From NCBI RefSeq assembly GCF_015709515.1, contig NZ_JADNQZ010000045.1, positions 33,489 to 97,488 on the forward strand: a stretch of DNA of 64,000 nt. The letters are read 5' to 3'. The notes under the pieces are model-generated. The model worked only from the letters and a program-made list of their open reading frames with translations. It was not told the origin of the DNA and did no database searches. How positions within the stretch are numbered: the stretch's first letter is position 1; each line of letters opens with the position of its first letter. Of the stretch, positions 28,411 through 37,479 are shown one piece after another. The position numbers were made by a program, and so were the translations under genes. The stretch comes from Methylocystis sp. H62. GTDB taxonomy: Bacteria; Pseudomonadota; Alphaproteobacteria; Rhizobiales; Beijerinckiaceae.

Positions 28411-31400
28411 TTGCGAAAGGCGCGGCGATGAAAAACATTCTGCTTCTCTCTCTCTGCGCGCTCCTTGCCGCGACGGCGCCGCTGCACGCCGAGGCCCCGC
28501 CCGTGTTCGATCGCGCGCAGCGCGCCGATGGCGCGCGCGTCGCGCCGGATCGGTTTTTGCGCGCCTTTGATCCGGTGACGGTGTTCTTTTCGAGCGACAC
28601 GGGGCCGAAGGCCGGCGGCGCGGAAGACACGCCGCAAAAATATGTGGCGATGACGCCGCAGCCCACCGGCGAATGGCGCTGGCTCGGTCCGCGCGCGCTG
28701 CAATTTCGTCCCGCCGACGCCTGGAAACCGCTATCGCGCGTCGACGTGAAGCTCGGCGCGACGGAGATTAAACTCGTCGCGCTGCTGCCGACGCCGCGTT
28801 CCACGAATCCCGCCGAGGGCGCCGATCCGCAGCTCGAACTGACGCAGATCGCCCTCACCTTCGCCGAGCCGGTCGACGTCGCCGCGCTCACGCGGCTGCT
28901 GACGATCGAAATTCGTCCCGCGCCGGGCGTTTCGCCGCAAGGCGGACAGTTGCTCAGCGCTTCCGCCTATGAGATCCGCGCGCTGGAGCGGGGCGAGCGC
29001 GCCGAGGAGCAGACCTACGTCATCCGTTTCCGTGAACGGATCGCCGACGGCCGCGTCGCCATCCTGCGGCTGCGGCTTTCCGACGAAGCCGGACTCGACG
29101 ACCAGACCTATGAATTGCGGCTGCGCACCGCCCCGCCCTTCGCGGCCACGGAGGCCAGCTGCGGCCACGGCTGGAACGACGACCGCGCCGAAAACGTGTT
29201 GCGTTGCGCATCCTATCTTACGACGCCCGAGAGCAGCGAAGAGGAAGGCGACGCCGCCGCCATCCCCTATGCGCCGGCGAGCAAACGGCAGCTCACACTC
29301 TCCTTTAATGCGACGCCCGAGACGATCGACATTCTGCGCGCGCGCGAGGCGCTGCGGATCACGCCGCCCGTCGACGATCTTGCCGTCGAGATCGACGGCA
29401 GGCGGCTGCGCATCGTCGCGAAGTTCCTGTCGGACCAGGTTTACGAGCTCTCCATCGCCGCAAGCGCGCTGAAAGACTCGCAAGGACGCGCGCTGGCGAA
29501 CGCCTTCTCGCAGCGCTTCGCCTTCACCCGCGACGCGCCGGCGCTGCAATGGGATGCCGGCTATGGCGTCGCCGAGCGTTTTGGCCCGCAACTGCTGCCG
29601 CTGCGCGGCCGCGGCTATGACCGCGCCGACATCCGCATCCACGCCATCGATCCGCTGTCGCGCGACTTTTTTCCCTTCCCGGCGCATGGCGTCGACACGA
29701 GCGATTCCGACGCGCCGCCCTTGCCCGGCAACGAGCCGAAGTCCTGGAGCGAGATCGCCAACATCGAGGCGGAGGCGATCAAGCAGCGCGTCAAGTCGCT
29801 GGGATCTCCCGCGGTGTCGCGGCTCGTCGATCTGCCGATCCGCCGTAATGGCCCCGATGCGAAATTCGGCGTCGACCTGAAGGAGGATTTCGCCAAGGTC
29901 AGCGGTCGCGATCAACCGGGAACCTATCTCGTCGGTCTGCGCGCCGTCGATGACGACAAGCGCCGCTGGCTGCGCGTGCAGATCACCGATCTCTCGCTGT
30001 CCGCCATCGAAGAGCCGACGCGGGTGCGTTTCGCGGTCACGTCGCTGTCGACGACGCAGCCCGTGAGCGGCGCGCAAATCCGCGTCGAAGGGATCAAGGA
30101 CGAAAAATTCGTCACGCTCGCGAGCGGAACGACCGACGCTTCCGGCTTCTTCTCCTGGACGCCAGACAAGCGCGGCGCCGGCGAAGCGCGCCGCATCGTG
30201 GCCAACAAGGGGCTCGACACGCTGGTCATCGACCCCAACAGCGCGCCATCGGAATATTCGCGGGAAATCTGGTCGAAGCCGGAATCGGAATGGCTCGCCT
30301 GGACGAGCGAGGCTGACCAGCCGCGCGCCGAAAAGCCGCGCACGCTCTGCCATCTCTTCTCGGAGCGGCCCATTTATCGGCCGGAAGAATTCGCGCACAT
30401 CAAGGGCTTCGTGCGCAGCTACCGCGGCGGCGCCCTCAGCCTGACGAAGACCGGCGGAACGCTTGTCGTGACAGGGCCCGCCAATCAGGAATGGCGCATT
30501 CCGGTGAAGCTCGACGCAGCCGGCGGCTTCTATCACAAGTTCGATGCGCAAACTCAGGCGACGGGCGACTATTCGGCGCGGTTCGAACCGGATGCGCCGA
30601 AAAAGGCGAAGAAGGCCGAAGCGCAGAAAGCCGAATCGGACGAAGCGGTCGAGGGAGATAACGAAGCCGCCGAGCCCGCTCAGGACATTTCCTGCGGCCA
30701 GTTCACGTTTAAGAAAGAAGCCTATCGACTGCCGACGTTTGAGGTCGTGCTCAATGCGCCGCAGACCGTTGCGCTCGACGGGACCTTCGACGTCGATCTT
30801 CTCGCCCGTTATTTCGCTGGCGGACTTGCGGCGGAGCGTCCCGTCAAATGGCGGGCCGCGCAATTTCCGCATGTCTTCACGCCGCCAGGCCGCGAAGGCT
30901 TTCTGTTTTCGACCGACGCGCGCTTCTCCGGCGACGGCAAGTTCAAATCGACCGCCGTGCTCGAGCGCGATCAACGCACCGACGCCGGCGGCGCCGCGCG
31001 CATGACCTTCGACACCGCGATCGAGCCGACGGCGCAGCCGCGCCGCTACTCGATCGAAGCGACGGTGACGGGCGACGACGGCATCGAAGTGCGCAATGTG
31101 CAGAACGTCATCGCGCTGCCGCCCTTCGTGCTCGGCGTGAAGACGCCGCGCTATGTCGAGCGCCCCGGCGCCGTGACGCCGGAGCTCATCGCCATTGACG
31201 GCAAGGGCGAGCCGGTCGTCGGCCTCGAGATGACGCTGCGGCTCATCAAGCGCAATTGGATTTCGACGCTGCAGGCGTCCGACTTCGCGCAGGGCGCGGC
31301 GAAATACGTCACGCAGACGCAGGACGACGTCCTGATCGAACGCAAGGTGACGAGCGCCAAGGAGGCGCAGAAAGTCGAATTGGCGACGCGCGACGCCGGC

Positions 31401-34259
31401 GTCTATGTCGTGCAGTTAGAAGCCTATGACAGGCTCAAGCGCCGGCAGCAGGTGAGCGTCGACTTCTTCGTCGGCGGCGATACGCCTGTCACCTTCGCGC
31501 GGCCGCCCGCCGAATCCGCGACGATCACGACCGACAGGGACAAATATGCGCCCGGCGAGTCAGCGACGCTCATCATTCAGTCGCCGTTCCAGAATGCCCG
31601 CGCGCTCGCCATCGTCGAGCAACCGAACGGCGTCTACGACTATGAGTTCGTCGACATCGCCAACGGTTTCGGCCGCTACGCCGTGCCGGTCAGGAAAGAG
31701 CAGACGCCGAAGCTCGCCGTGCATTTCCTGATCATGCGCGGACGCCTGAAGGATGCGCCGCCGCAACCGACGGCGAGTTTCGATCAGGGCAAGCCTGTCA
31801 CCATCGCGGCGACGAAATGGGTCGAGGTGACGCCGGTCAAGAACATCGTCAATGTGAAGATCGACCATCCGGCCAAGGCGCGCCCGGGCGACGCGGTCGA
31901 GGTCGCCCTGCGGCTTTCCGACGACGCCGGCAAGCCGCTATCCGGCGAAGCGACCTTCTGGATGGTCGATCAGGCGGTGCTGTCGCTCGCAAAGGAACGA
32001 CCGCTCGATCCCCTGCCCGACTTCATCGTCGAGCGCGAAACCAAAATGGCGGCGCGCGACACGCGCAACATGGCTTTCGGCGACATTCCGCTGGAGGAGA
32101 TCGCCGGCGGCGACGGCGACGACCTGCAGGAATGGGGCGCCGAGAACAATATTTCCGTGCGCAAGAATTTCACGCCCGTGCCGATCTATCTGCCGAGCGT
32201 GAAGATCGGCCCCGACGGCGTCGCTAAAATCAAGGTGCAGCTTCCCGATACGCTGACTGTGTTCAAGCTGCGCGCCAAGGCGGTGAGCGGACCGGACCGT
32301 TTCGGCGCGGCCGGCGGCGAACTGCTGATCCGTCAGGCGCTCGTCGCGCAGCCGGCGTTGCCGCGCTTCATCCGACCGGGCGACGCTTTCGACATCGGTC
32401 TTGTCGCGCGTATCGTCGAAGGGCCCGGCGGCGCAGGCAAGGCGTCGATTACGGCGCCGGCCCTGACGCTCTCGGGCGAGACGAGCCGCAAAATCGAATG
32501 GACGCAGAACAAGCCGGTGCGCGTCGATCTGCGCGCTGCGGCGCCGGCTGGGCTTTCAGGCGACGCGACGCTCGGCTTCCGCATCGAGCGCGATGCCGAC
32601 CATGCGAAAGACGCGGTCGAGATCGCTCTGCCGGTGAAGGGAGATCGCGAAGCGACGCGACGCTTCGAATTGGTCGAGATCGCGCCCGGCGAAACCAAGA
32701 CGATTGCTCCTGCTGGCGCGCAGGCGCGGCCGGGCAGTTTCTCGCGCGAGACGATCGTCGCCGCCGATCCGTCGATCGTGAAGCTCGTCGCCGGACTCAA
32801 CGCGCTTGTCGAATATCCCTATGGCTGCACCGAGCAACGGCTGTCGCTCGCGCGCGGCGGACTTGCGCTCAAGAGCTTCGGGCCGATTCTCGCCGCGGCG
32901 GGGCTCGAGGATCGCGTCTCCGCCAATGTGAAATCGACGGCGCAGATCATCGACCAGTCGATCGACGCCGACGGGCTCGTCGCCTTCTGGCCGCGTTCGC
33001 GCGGCACGGTCTCGCTGACCGCCTGGTCTTATGATTTCCTTGCGCGGGCGGAACGCGCCGGCGAGCCGATCGACAAGACGCTACTGGATCGTCTCGCCAA
33101 TATCCTGAAATTGTCATTGCGCTCGGATTATCCGCGACTGCTGTCGGGCGATGAATTGCGCGAGCGCGTCGAGGCGCTTTCGGCGCTGGCTGAAGGCGGC
33201 AAGCTCGACGACTCCTATGTCGCTGAATTTTCGCGCCGCGCCGACTTCCTGCCCAATATCAGCGTCGCGCAGATGGCCTCCGCCGCCGCGCTTCTGCCCA
33301 ATGTCGATCAGCGGGCTGTCGCGGCGCTGATCGATACGATGTGGAGCCGCGTGAAATTCGCCAGCCGCAACGGCGTGCAGGTCTATGCCGGACAGGCGGC
33401 GGAGAGCGCTTCGCCGATCATTCTGCCTTCCGAGACTCGCAGCCTCGCCGAAATGGTGCGCGCCGCGGCGCTCACCGCCTCAGGGGATCCGCGCGCCAAT
33501 GCGCTGCGCGATGCGCTGCTGCGGCTGGGCGAAGGCGACGGCTGGGGAACGACCAACGCTGACGCCGCGGCGATCGAAGCGCTGGCCGAGGGGTGGCGGC
33601 GGCCGACCGCGCCGATCGGCGTGACCTTCAACGATGGCGGACAGGATCGCGCGCTGACGCTCGACGCCAATACGCCGGTCGTCCGCCATGTCTCCAGCAG
33701 CGACGCGCCGCTGAAGATCGCCAACGGCTCCAACACGCCGCTCGTCGCGATGATCGAGACAAGCTACATGCCGGCGGAGCCGGGCGCAAAGGCGCAGGCG
33801 ACGAGCGACGGCTTTACGATCACGCGGCAGGGCTGGCGCATCGAAAGCGGCAAAGCCCCAGAAAAGATCGAAGCTCGCGACGGCGTTTTGCAGGTGAAGC
33901 AGGGCGACCTCATCGAAGAGACGGCGGAAGTGGTCAATCCCGAGGATCGCACGCATATCGCGATTTCGATCCCGCTCGCCGCGGGCTTCGAGCCGCTCAA
34001 TCCCAATCTGGCCACGGCGCCCGCCGAAGCGCAGCCCTCAATGGCGCCGACGCTGCAGCCGACATGGGTCGCCTTTGGCGATGACCGGGTGTTCTACGCC
34101 TATGATTCGCTGCCGAAGGGAGCCTACCGCTTCGCCTTTCGCCTCCGCGCCCAAACGGCGGGCGCCTATACGCAGCCGCCGGCGATTGTCGCAGCGATGT
34201 ACAAGAAGGGCCTTCGCGCGACGAGCGCGGGGGGGCGCGTGGAGATTGGGAAGCAATGA
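28407..34259 (+). CDS. alpha-2-macroglobulin family protein with thioester
   Basis: Bacterial alpha-2-macroglobulins trap attacking proteases in the periplasm: cleavage of a bait region triggers a thioester that covalently binds the protease. The 1950-residue protein has a signal sequence (MKNILLLSLCALLAATAP, from ATG 28428 if that start is used), macroglobulin beta-sandwich domains, a Lys/Ala/Glu-rich linker near residues 730-755, and the thioester motif YPYGCTEQRLS with Cys1474 and Gln1477. The order upstream partner, A2M, pbpC extends the yfhM-pbpC pairing known in Escherichia coli, where the trap guards against wall damage repaired by PbpC. The start overlaps the upstream stop. No lipobox is seen, so it is probably soluble. 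Confidence 0.93.
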   Translation: MIAKGAAMKNILLLSLCALLAATAPLHAEAPPVFDRAQRADGARVAPDRFLRAFDPVTVFFSSDTGPKAGGAEDTPQKYVAMTPQPTGEWRWLGPRALQFRPADAWKPLSRVDVKLGATEIKLVALLPTPRSTNPAEGADPQLELTQIALTFAEPVDVAALTRLLTIEIRPAPGVSPQGGQLLSASAYEIRALERGERAEEQTYVIRFRERIADGRVAILRLRLSDEAGLDDQTYELRLRTAPPFAATEASCGHGWNDDRAENVLRCASYLTTPESSEEEGDAAAIPYAPASKRQLTLSFNATPETIDILRAREALRITPPVDDLAVEIDGRRLRIVAKFLSDQVYELSIAASALKDSQGRALANAFSQRFAFTRDAPALQWDAGYGVAERFGPQLLPLRGRGYDRADIRIHAIDPLSRDFFPFPAHGVDTSDSDAPPLPGNEPKSWSEIANIEAEAIKQRVKSLGSPAVSRLVDLPIRRNGPDAKFGVDLKEDFAKVSGRDQPGTYLVGLRAVDDDKRRWLRVQITDLSLSAIEEPTRVRFAVTSLSTTQPVSGAQIRVEGIKDEKFVTLASGTTDASGFFSWTPDKRGAGEARRIVANKGLDTLVIDPNSAPSEYSREIWSKPESEWLAWTSEADQPRAEKPRTLCHLFSERPIYRPEEFAHIKGFVRSYRGGALSLTKTGGTLVVTGPANQEWRIPVKLDAAGGFYHKFDAQTQATGDYSARFEPDAPKKAKKAEAQKAESDEAVEGDNEAAEPAQDISCGQFTFKKEAYRLPTFEVVLNAPQTVALDGTFDVDLLARYFAGGLAAERPVKWRAAQFPHVFTPPGREGFLFSTDARFSGDGKFKSTAVLERDQRTDAGGAARMTFDTAIEPTAQPRRYSIEATVTGDDGIEVRNVQNVIALPPFVLGVKTPRYVERPGAVTPELIAIDGKGEPVVGLEMTLRLIKRNWISTLQASDFAQGAAKYVTQTQDDVLIERKVTSAKEAQKVELATRDAGVYVVQLEAYDRLKRRQQVSVDFFVGGDTPVTFARPPAESATITTDRDKYAPGESATLIIQSPFQNARALAIVEQPNGVYDYEFVDIANGFGRYAVPVRKEQTPKLAVHFLIMRGRLKDAPPQPTASFDQGKPVTIAATKWVEVTPVKNIVNVKIDHPAKARPGDAVEVALRLSDDAGKPLSGEATFWMVDQAVLSLAKERPLDPLPDFIVERETKMAARDTRNMAFGDIPLEEIAGGDGDDLQEWGAENNISVRKNFTPVPIYLPSVKIGPDGVAKIKVQLPDTLTVFKLRAKAVSGPDRFGAAGGELLIRQALVAQPALPRFIRPGDAFDIGLVARIVEGPGGAGKASITAPALTLSGETSRKIEWTQNKPVRVDLRAAAPAGLSGDATLGFRIERDADHAKDAVEIALPVKGDREATRRFELVEIAPGETKTIAPAGAQARPGSFSRETIVAADPSIVKLVAGLNALVEYPYGCTEQRLSLARGGLALKSFGPILAAAGLEDRVSANVKSTAQIIDQSIDADGLVAFWPRSRGTVSLTAWSYDFLARAERAGEPIDKTLLDRLANILKLSLRSDYPRLLSGDELRERVEALSALAEGGKLDDSYVAEFSRRADFLPNISVAQMASAAALLPNVDQRAVAALIDTMWSRVKFASRNGVQVYAGQAAESASPIILPSETRSLAEMVRAAALTASGDPRANALRDALLRLGEGDGWGTTNADAAAIEALAEGWRRPTAPIGVTFNDGGQDRALTLDANTPVVRHVSSSDAPLKIANGSNTPLVAMIETSYMPAEPGAKAQATSDGFTITRQGWRIESGKAPEKIEARDGVLQVKQGDLIEETAEVVNPEDRTHIAISIPLAAGFEPLNPNLATAPAEAQPSMAPTLQPTWVAFGDDRVFYAYDSLPKGAYRFAFRLRAQTAGAYTQPPAIVAAMYKKGLRATSAGGRVEIGKQ

Positions 34260-34286
34260 AAGTTAGCGACGTCACGCCGACGCGCG

Positions 34287-34402
34287 CCTTCTCCCGCTTG
34301 CGGGAGAAGGCGTCATGCGAAGCATGACGGATGAGGGTCGCTGGGTTCTCCCTCACCCGACCCCGCTTCGCGGGGCCACCCTCTCCCGCAAGCGGGAGAG
34401 GG
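34287..34402. repeat. Palindromic repeat element (REP/MITE-like)
   Basis: Four hairpins in a row: CCTTCTCCCGC-TT-GCGGGAGAAGG at 34287-34310, CGTCATGC-GAA-GCATGACG at 34311-34329, CCCCGCTTCGCGGGG at 34361-34375 and CCCTCTCCCGC-AA-GCGGGAGAGGG at 34379-34402. The outer hairpins are near-identical in reverse orientation, so the whole unit is a palindrome. Elements of this look are scattered in Hyphomicrobiales genomes. It lies between the A2M and pbpC genes and overlaps the only available pbpC start. Confidence 0.85.
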
Positions 34403-36718
34403 TTCGCGCGCCCAATCTTTCTTGCTCTCATCGCGACATTCATTGCAACCGCCGCCTGGCTCTCGTATGAAGCGCTGTCGCGCGCCGAGCTTATTTCTCC
34501 GCGCGCCAGCGCCATCGTCTATGATCGCAACGGCGCCTTTCTCACACAAATCGGCGAGAAGACTCGCGATCCTGCGACCAAAACCCTGCGCGTCGATTAC
34601 GGCTATTGGCCGCTCGCCTCAATTCCGCAGCGCGTGGCGCGCGCGACGCTCGCTCTCGAAGACCGCCGCTTTTACGATCATCCCGGCGTTGACCTGCGCG
34701 CGCTGGCGCGCGCCGCATGGCGCAATATGACGACGCGCGGCAGACGCGAGGGCGCCTCGACGATCGCCATGCAGGTCGCGCGCATGCAGACGGAGCGCCC
34801 GCGCAGCTTCGCCGAAAAGCTGATGCAGGCGGGAACAGCGCTCGCGATCATCGCGCGTCACGGCCATGAAGCGACGCTCGCGCATTATCTGCGGCTCGCG
34901 CCTTATGGTCTCAACGGACATGGCGTCGCCTACGCGGCGCGTTTTTATTTCGACAAGCCGGTCGAAGACCTCTCCTGGGCGCAGGCGGCGCTGCTCGCCG
35001 CCATTCCGCAATCGCCAGGACGGATGAACATCTCCCGCGAGAGCGGTCTGACACTGGCGACGGCGCGCGCGCGGCATGCGCTCGCGCGGCTCGAAGACGA
35101 AGGCGCGCTCGACGCCGCGCAGGCGGCGCTGGCCCGCGCCGAACTCGATCATATGCGCCCGCTCGACGCCAAGCGGCGTCCCGAGACTCTGCATCTGGCG
35201 CTGCGCTACGAAACGCTCGCGCGCGACGGCGTGGCTCGGCCGGTCGCGGAGGGCGACCGACGCATCACTGCGACGATCGATCTGGCGGTCGAACAGGACG
35301 TGCTGCATCTCGCCCGCCGCTATCTTTCGAATTTCCGCCGCCGCGGCGCGCGGCAGGTCGCGGTGATGGTCGTCGAGCGGGGAGCCAACGCCGTCATCGC
35401 CGACGTCGGCTCCTCCGACTACAACGACCCGCAGGCCGGGGCGTTCGATTTCACCCGCGTGCGGCGTTCTCCGGGTTCGACGCTAAAACCCTTCATCTAT
35501 GCGCTGGCGTTCGAGCGCGGCGTTCTCAAGACGACGGATCTCTTGAACGATATTCCCGAAGGCGCCTCCGGCGTATCGAACGCCGACGGACTCTATCTCG
35601 GACCACTGACGGCGCGTCAGGCGCTCGCCAATTCCCGCAACGTGCCGGCGACAAATCTGCTGCGGCGCGTCGGGCTTGAGGCGAATTTCAACTTCCTTCG
35701 CGACCTCGGCCTGCACGATCTCGACACACCGGCGGAGAGTTTCGGAATTTCGATGGCGATCGGCGCGCTGCCGGCGCGGCTCGAGGATGTGATGCGCGCC
35801 TATGCCGCGCTCGCCGACGACGGGATCATGCACGACCTTGCGTTCACCCGCGACGAATCGCGACGTCCGGCGCGGCGCGTCTTATCGGTCGACAGCGCGC
35901 GGCTGATCGCCTCGATGCTCTCCGACCCGCAGGCGCGGCTTCCGTCCTTTCCGCGCTATGGGCCGCTCGAATATCCGTTCGCCGTCGCCGTGAAGACCGG
36001 CACGTCACAAGCCTATCGCGACGCCCTGACGATCGCCTTTTCGCAGAAATTCATCGTCGGCGTATGGCTCGGGCGCGGCGACGCCGGCGCGATGCGCACG
36101 ATGACGGGCGTATCATCGGCGGCGCGGCTCGCCCACGCCGTGCTCGTAAAGCTCCATGACGCCAAGCCCGGAGACATCGCGCCGGAAATATTTGCGCCGC
36201 CGCCGGGTCGCATCGCCATCGATCTCTGTCGCGCTGGCGATGGCGCCGACTGCGCGCAGACGCTGCGCGAATGGGTGAAGCCGGAAGACGCCGGTTGGAG
36301 CCAGACGCAACATCCGCGTCCTCATCCTGAGGCGCCGCGAAGCGGCGTCTCGAAGGATGTTCCGGAAACAGCGCTCTGCGCGCCGCCAGCCTTCGAGGCG
36401 CGCCTTTCAGGCGCAGCGGATAATACGTGCAACCCTCAAGCAATGAGCGTCGCGCCGCTCGTCATCGCGACGCCGGAACACAACACGCATATCTGGCGCA
36501 ACCCGGAGCAGCCCGAGCGCTTCAACCGACTCGCGTTGAAACTCGCGCCCTCAGGCGCGGATGCGCAGATCGTCTGGACGATCGACGGCGAACCTTTCGC
36601 CACGGCGCAGGCGAACGAGACCGTGTTCTGGCCGATGACGCCCGGCAGACATCGCATTCAGGCGCGGCTTGCGCTCGCGCCGATCGCGTCGCGCACGGTG
36701 AAGATCGTGATCGAGTGA
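34331..36718 (+). CDS. pbpC: penicillin-binding protein 1C
   Basis: PbpC is a class A penicillin-binding protein with glycosyltransferase and transpeptidase modules. Glycosyltransferase: Glu110 in LALEDRRFYDHPG and GASTIAMQVARM near residue 147. Transpeptidase: Ser383 in SPGSTLKPF, SRNVPATN near 435 and KTGTS at 555. The C-terminus is the BiPBP_C-type beta domain (FNRLALKLAPSG onwards). The first in-frame ATG, 34331, lies inside the palindromic repeat, so residues 1-25 come from the repeat; the membrane helix follows (PIFLALIATFIATAAWLSY). Residues ~663-695, in the linker before the last domain, are encoded by a second repeat. It follows the A2M gene as in the yfhM-pbpC pair. Confidence 0.93.
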   Translation: MRVAGFSLTRPRFAGPPSPASGRGFARPIFLALIATFIATAAWLSYEALSRAELISPRASAIVYDRNGAFLTQIGEKTRDPATKTLRVDYGYWPLASIPQRVARATLALEDRRFYDHPGVDLRALARAAWRNMTTRGRREGASTIAMQVARMQTERPRSFAEKLMQAGTALAIIARHGHEATLAHYLRLAPYGLNGHGVAYAARFYFDKPVEDLSWAQAALLAAIPQSPGRMNISRESGLTLATARARHALARLEDEGALDAAQAALARAELDHMRPLDAKRRPETLHLALRYETLARDGVARPVAEGDRRITATIDLAVEQDVLHLARRYLSNFRRRGARQVAVMVVERGANAVIADVGSSDYNDPQAGAFDFTRVRRSPGSTLKPFIYALAFERGVLKTTDLLNDIPEGASGVSNADGLYLGPLTARQALANSRNVPATNLLRRVGLEANFNFLRDLGLHDLDTPAESFGISMAIGALPARLEDVMRAYAALADDGIMHDLAFTRDESRRPARRVLSVDSARLIASMLSDPQARLPSFPRYGPLEYPFAVAVKTGTSQAYRDALTIAFSQKFIVGVWLGRGDAGAMRTMTGVSSAARLAHAVLVKLHDAKPGDIAPEIFAPPPGRIAIDLCRAGDGADCAQTLREWVKPEDAGWSQTQHPRPHPEAPRSGVSKDVPETALCAPPAFEARLSGAADNTCNPQAMSVAPLVIATPEHNTHIWRNPEQPERFNRLALKLAPSGADAQIVWTIDGEPFATAQANETVFWPMTPGRHRIQARLALAPIASRTVKIVIE
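36318..36415. repeat. Palindromic repeat inserted in the pbpC coding sequence
   Basis: The left arm CCTCATCCTGAGGCGCCGCG, the inner stem CGCCGCGAAGCGGCG, then TCTCGAAGGATG and the facing CCTTCGAGGCGCGCC are the recognisable parts of a palindromic repeat common in Hyphomicrobiales. The right arm is decayed. It is read in frame as a Pro/Arg/Ala-rich insert of about 33 residues before the last PbpC domain. Confidence 0.65.
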
Positions 36719-36789
36719 CGCTTGGGCGCCATCAATCCTGCTTCTCGCGATAAGCAGCCTGCGCACGCCACGAATGGAAGGGACCGGCT

Positions 36790-37479
36790 TCAATCGACGC
36801 CAATCTTGTAGATGTCCGCGCCTTTCAGGCCGGCCGCTTTGTAGGAATCTTTCACGAACTGGTCGCAGTAGACGCGCCCGTCCATCTCGACAATTCGGAA
36901 TAGATGCGCGGCGCCAACCGCTTCAGGCTTGAGGTGCACATAACGCTCAGAAACAATCGGATACGACGGAAAACCGTCCGGCTCGGTTCGAACCTTGACT
37001 TTCGTCGACTTGCCGACGTCGATCACGTCCCCTCCGAAAAGCATTCGGGTGACCGAACAGAGCCAATATTCCGGCCCCGCTTCGCCCGACGACCATTCGG
37101 TGTCGCGTTTGCGATACTCGCAGGCCCCCGGATCGACCCGCTCCAAAAAGGCTTTCATCGCGGATGTGACAAACCAGAGACCGTCCTGCGCCTCGACGTC
37201 CCGCGCCGGGCGGCCGATTTTTTTGTCGAACATAAGCAGCGGCGGCTCGCGATAGTCCGGAAGCCGCCAGGGATGACGCGGCAGCTGCGCATAGCCATCC
37301 GGCCAGGCCGGGTGGGCGAGGATCGAACCGCAGGCCTGCGAGCGCTCCCTATTCGCCAACTCGAAGAAAGGCGGGCGCACAGTCAGCGCCGCGCGGAACC
37401 TGTAATATTGAGGCGCTTTGGGTTTTCGTCCGCGCAGGCGCCGAGTCTCCGCCGGAACTTCAGCCGCCGACTGCGTCAT
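36790..37479 (-). CDS. Imm11/DUF1629-type immunity protein
   Basis: The second half of this 229-residue protein has FVTSAMKAFLERVDPGACEY near residue 101, WLCSVTRMLFGGDVIDV, and the ending HLFRIVEMDGRVYCDQFVKD with KAAGLKGADIYKIG, which is the conserved pattern of the DUF1629 / Imm11 family. Such proteins are predicted to neutralise polymorphic toxins, although the toxin here is unknown. The basic N-terminus (RRLRGRKPKAPQYYRF) is unusual. The start overlaps the stop of the DUF4261-like gene by four bases, so the two form an operon. No toxin gene lies nearby. Confidence 0.7.
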   Translation of the reverse strand: MTQSAAEVPAETRRLRGRKPKAPQYYRFRAALTVRPPFFELANRERSQACGSILAHPAWPDGYAQLPRHPWRLPDYREPPLLMFDKKIGRPARDVEAQDGLWFVTSAMKAFLERVDPGACEYRKRDTEWSSGEAGPEYWLCSVTRMLFGGDVIDVGKSTKVKVRTEPDGFPSYPIVSERYVHLKPEAVGAAHLFRIVEMDGRVYCDQFVKDSYKAAGLKGADIYKIGVD

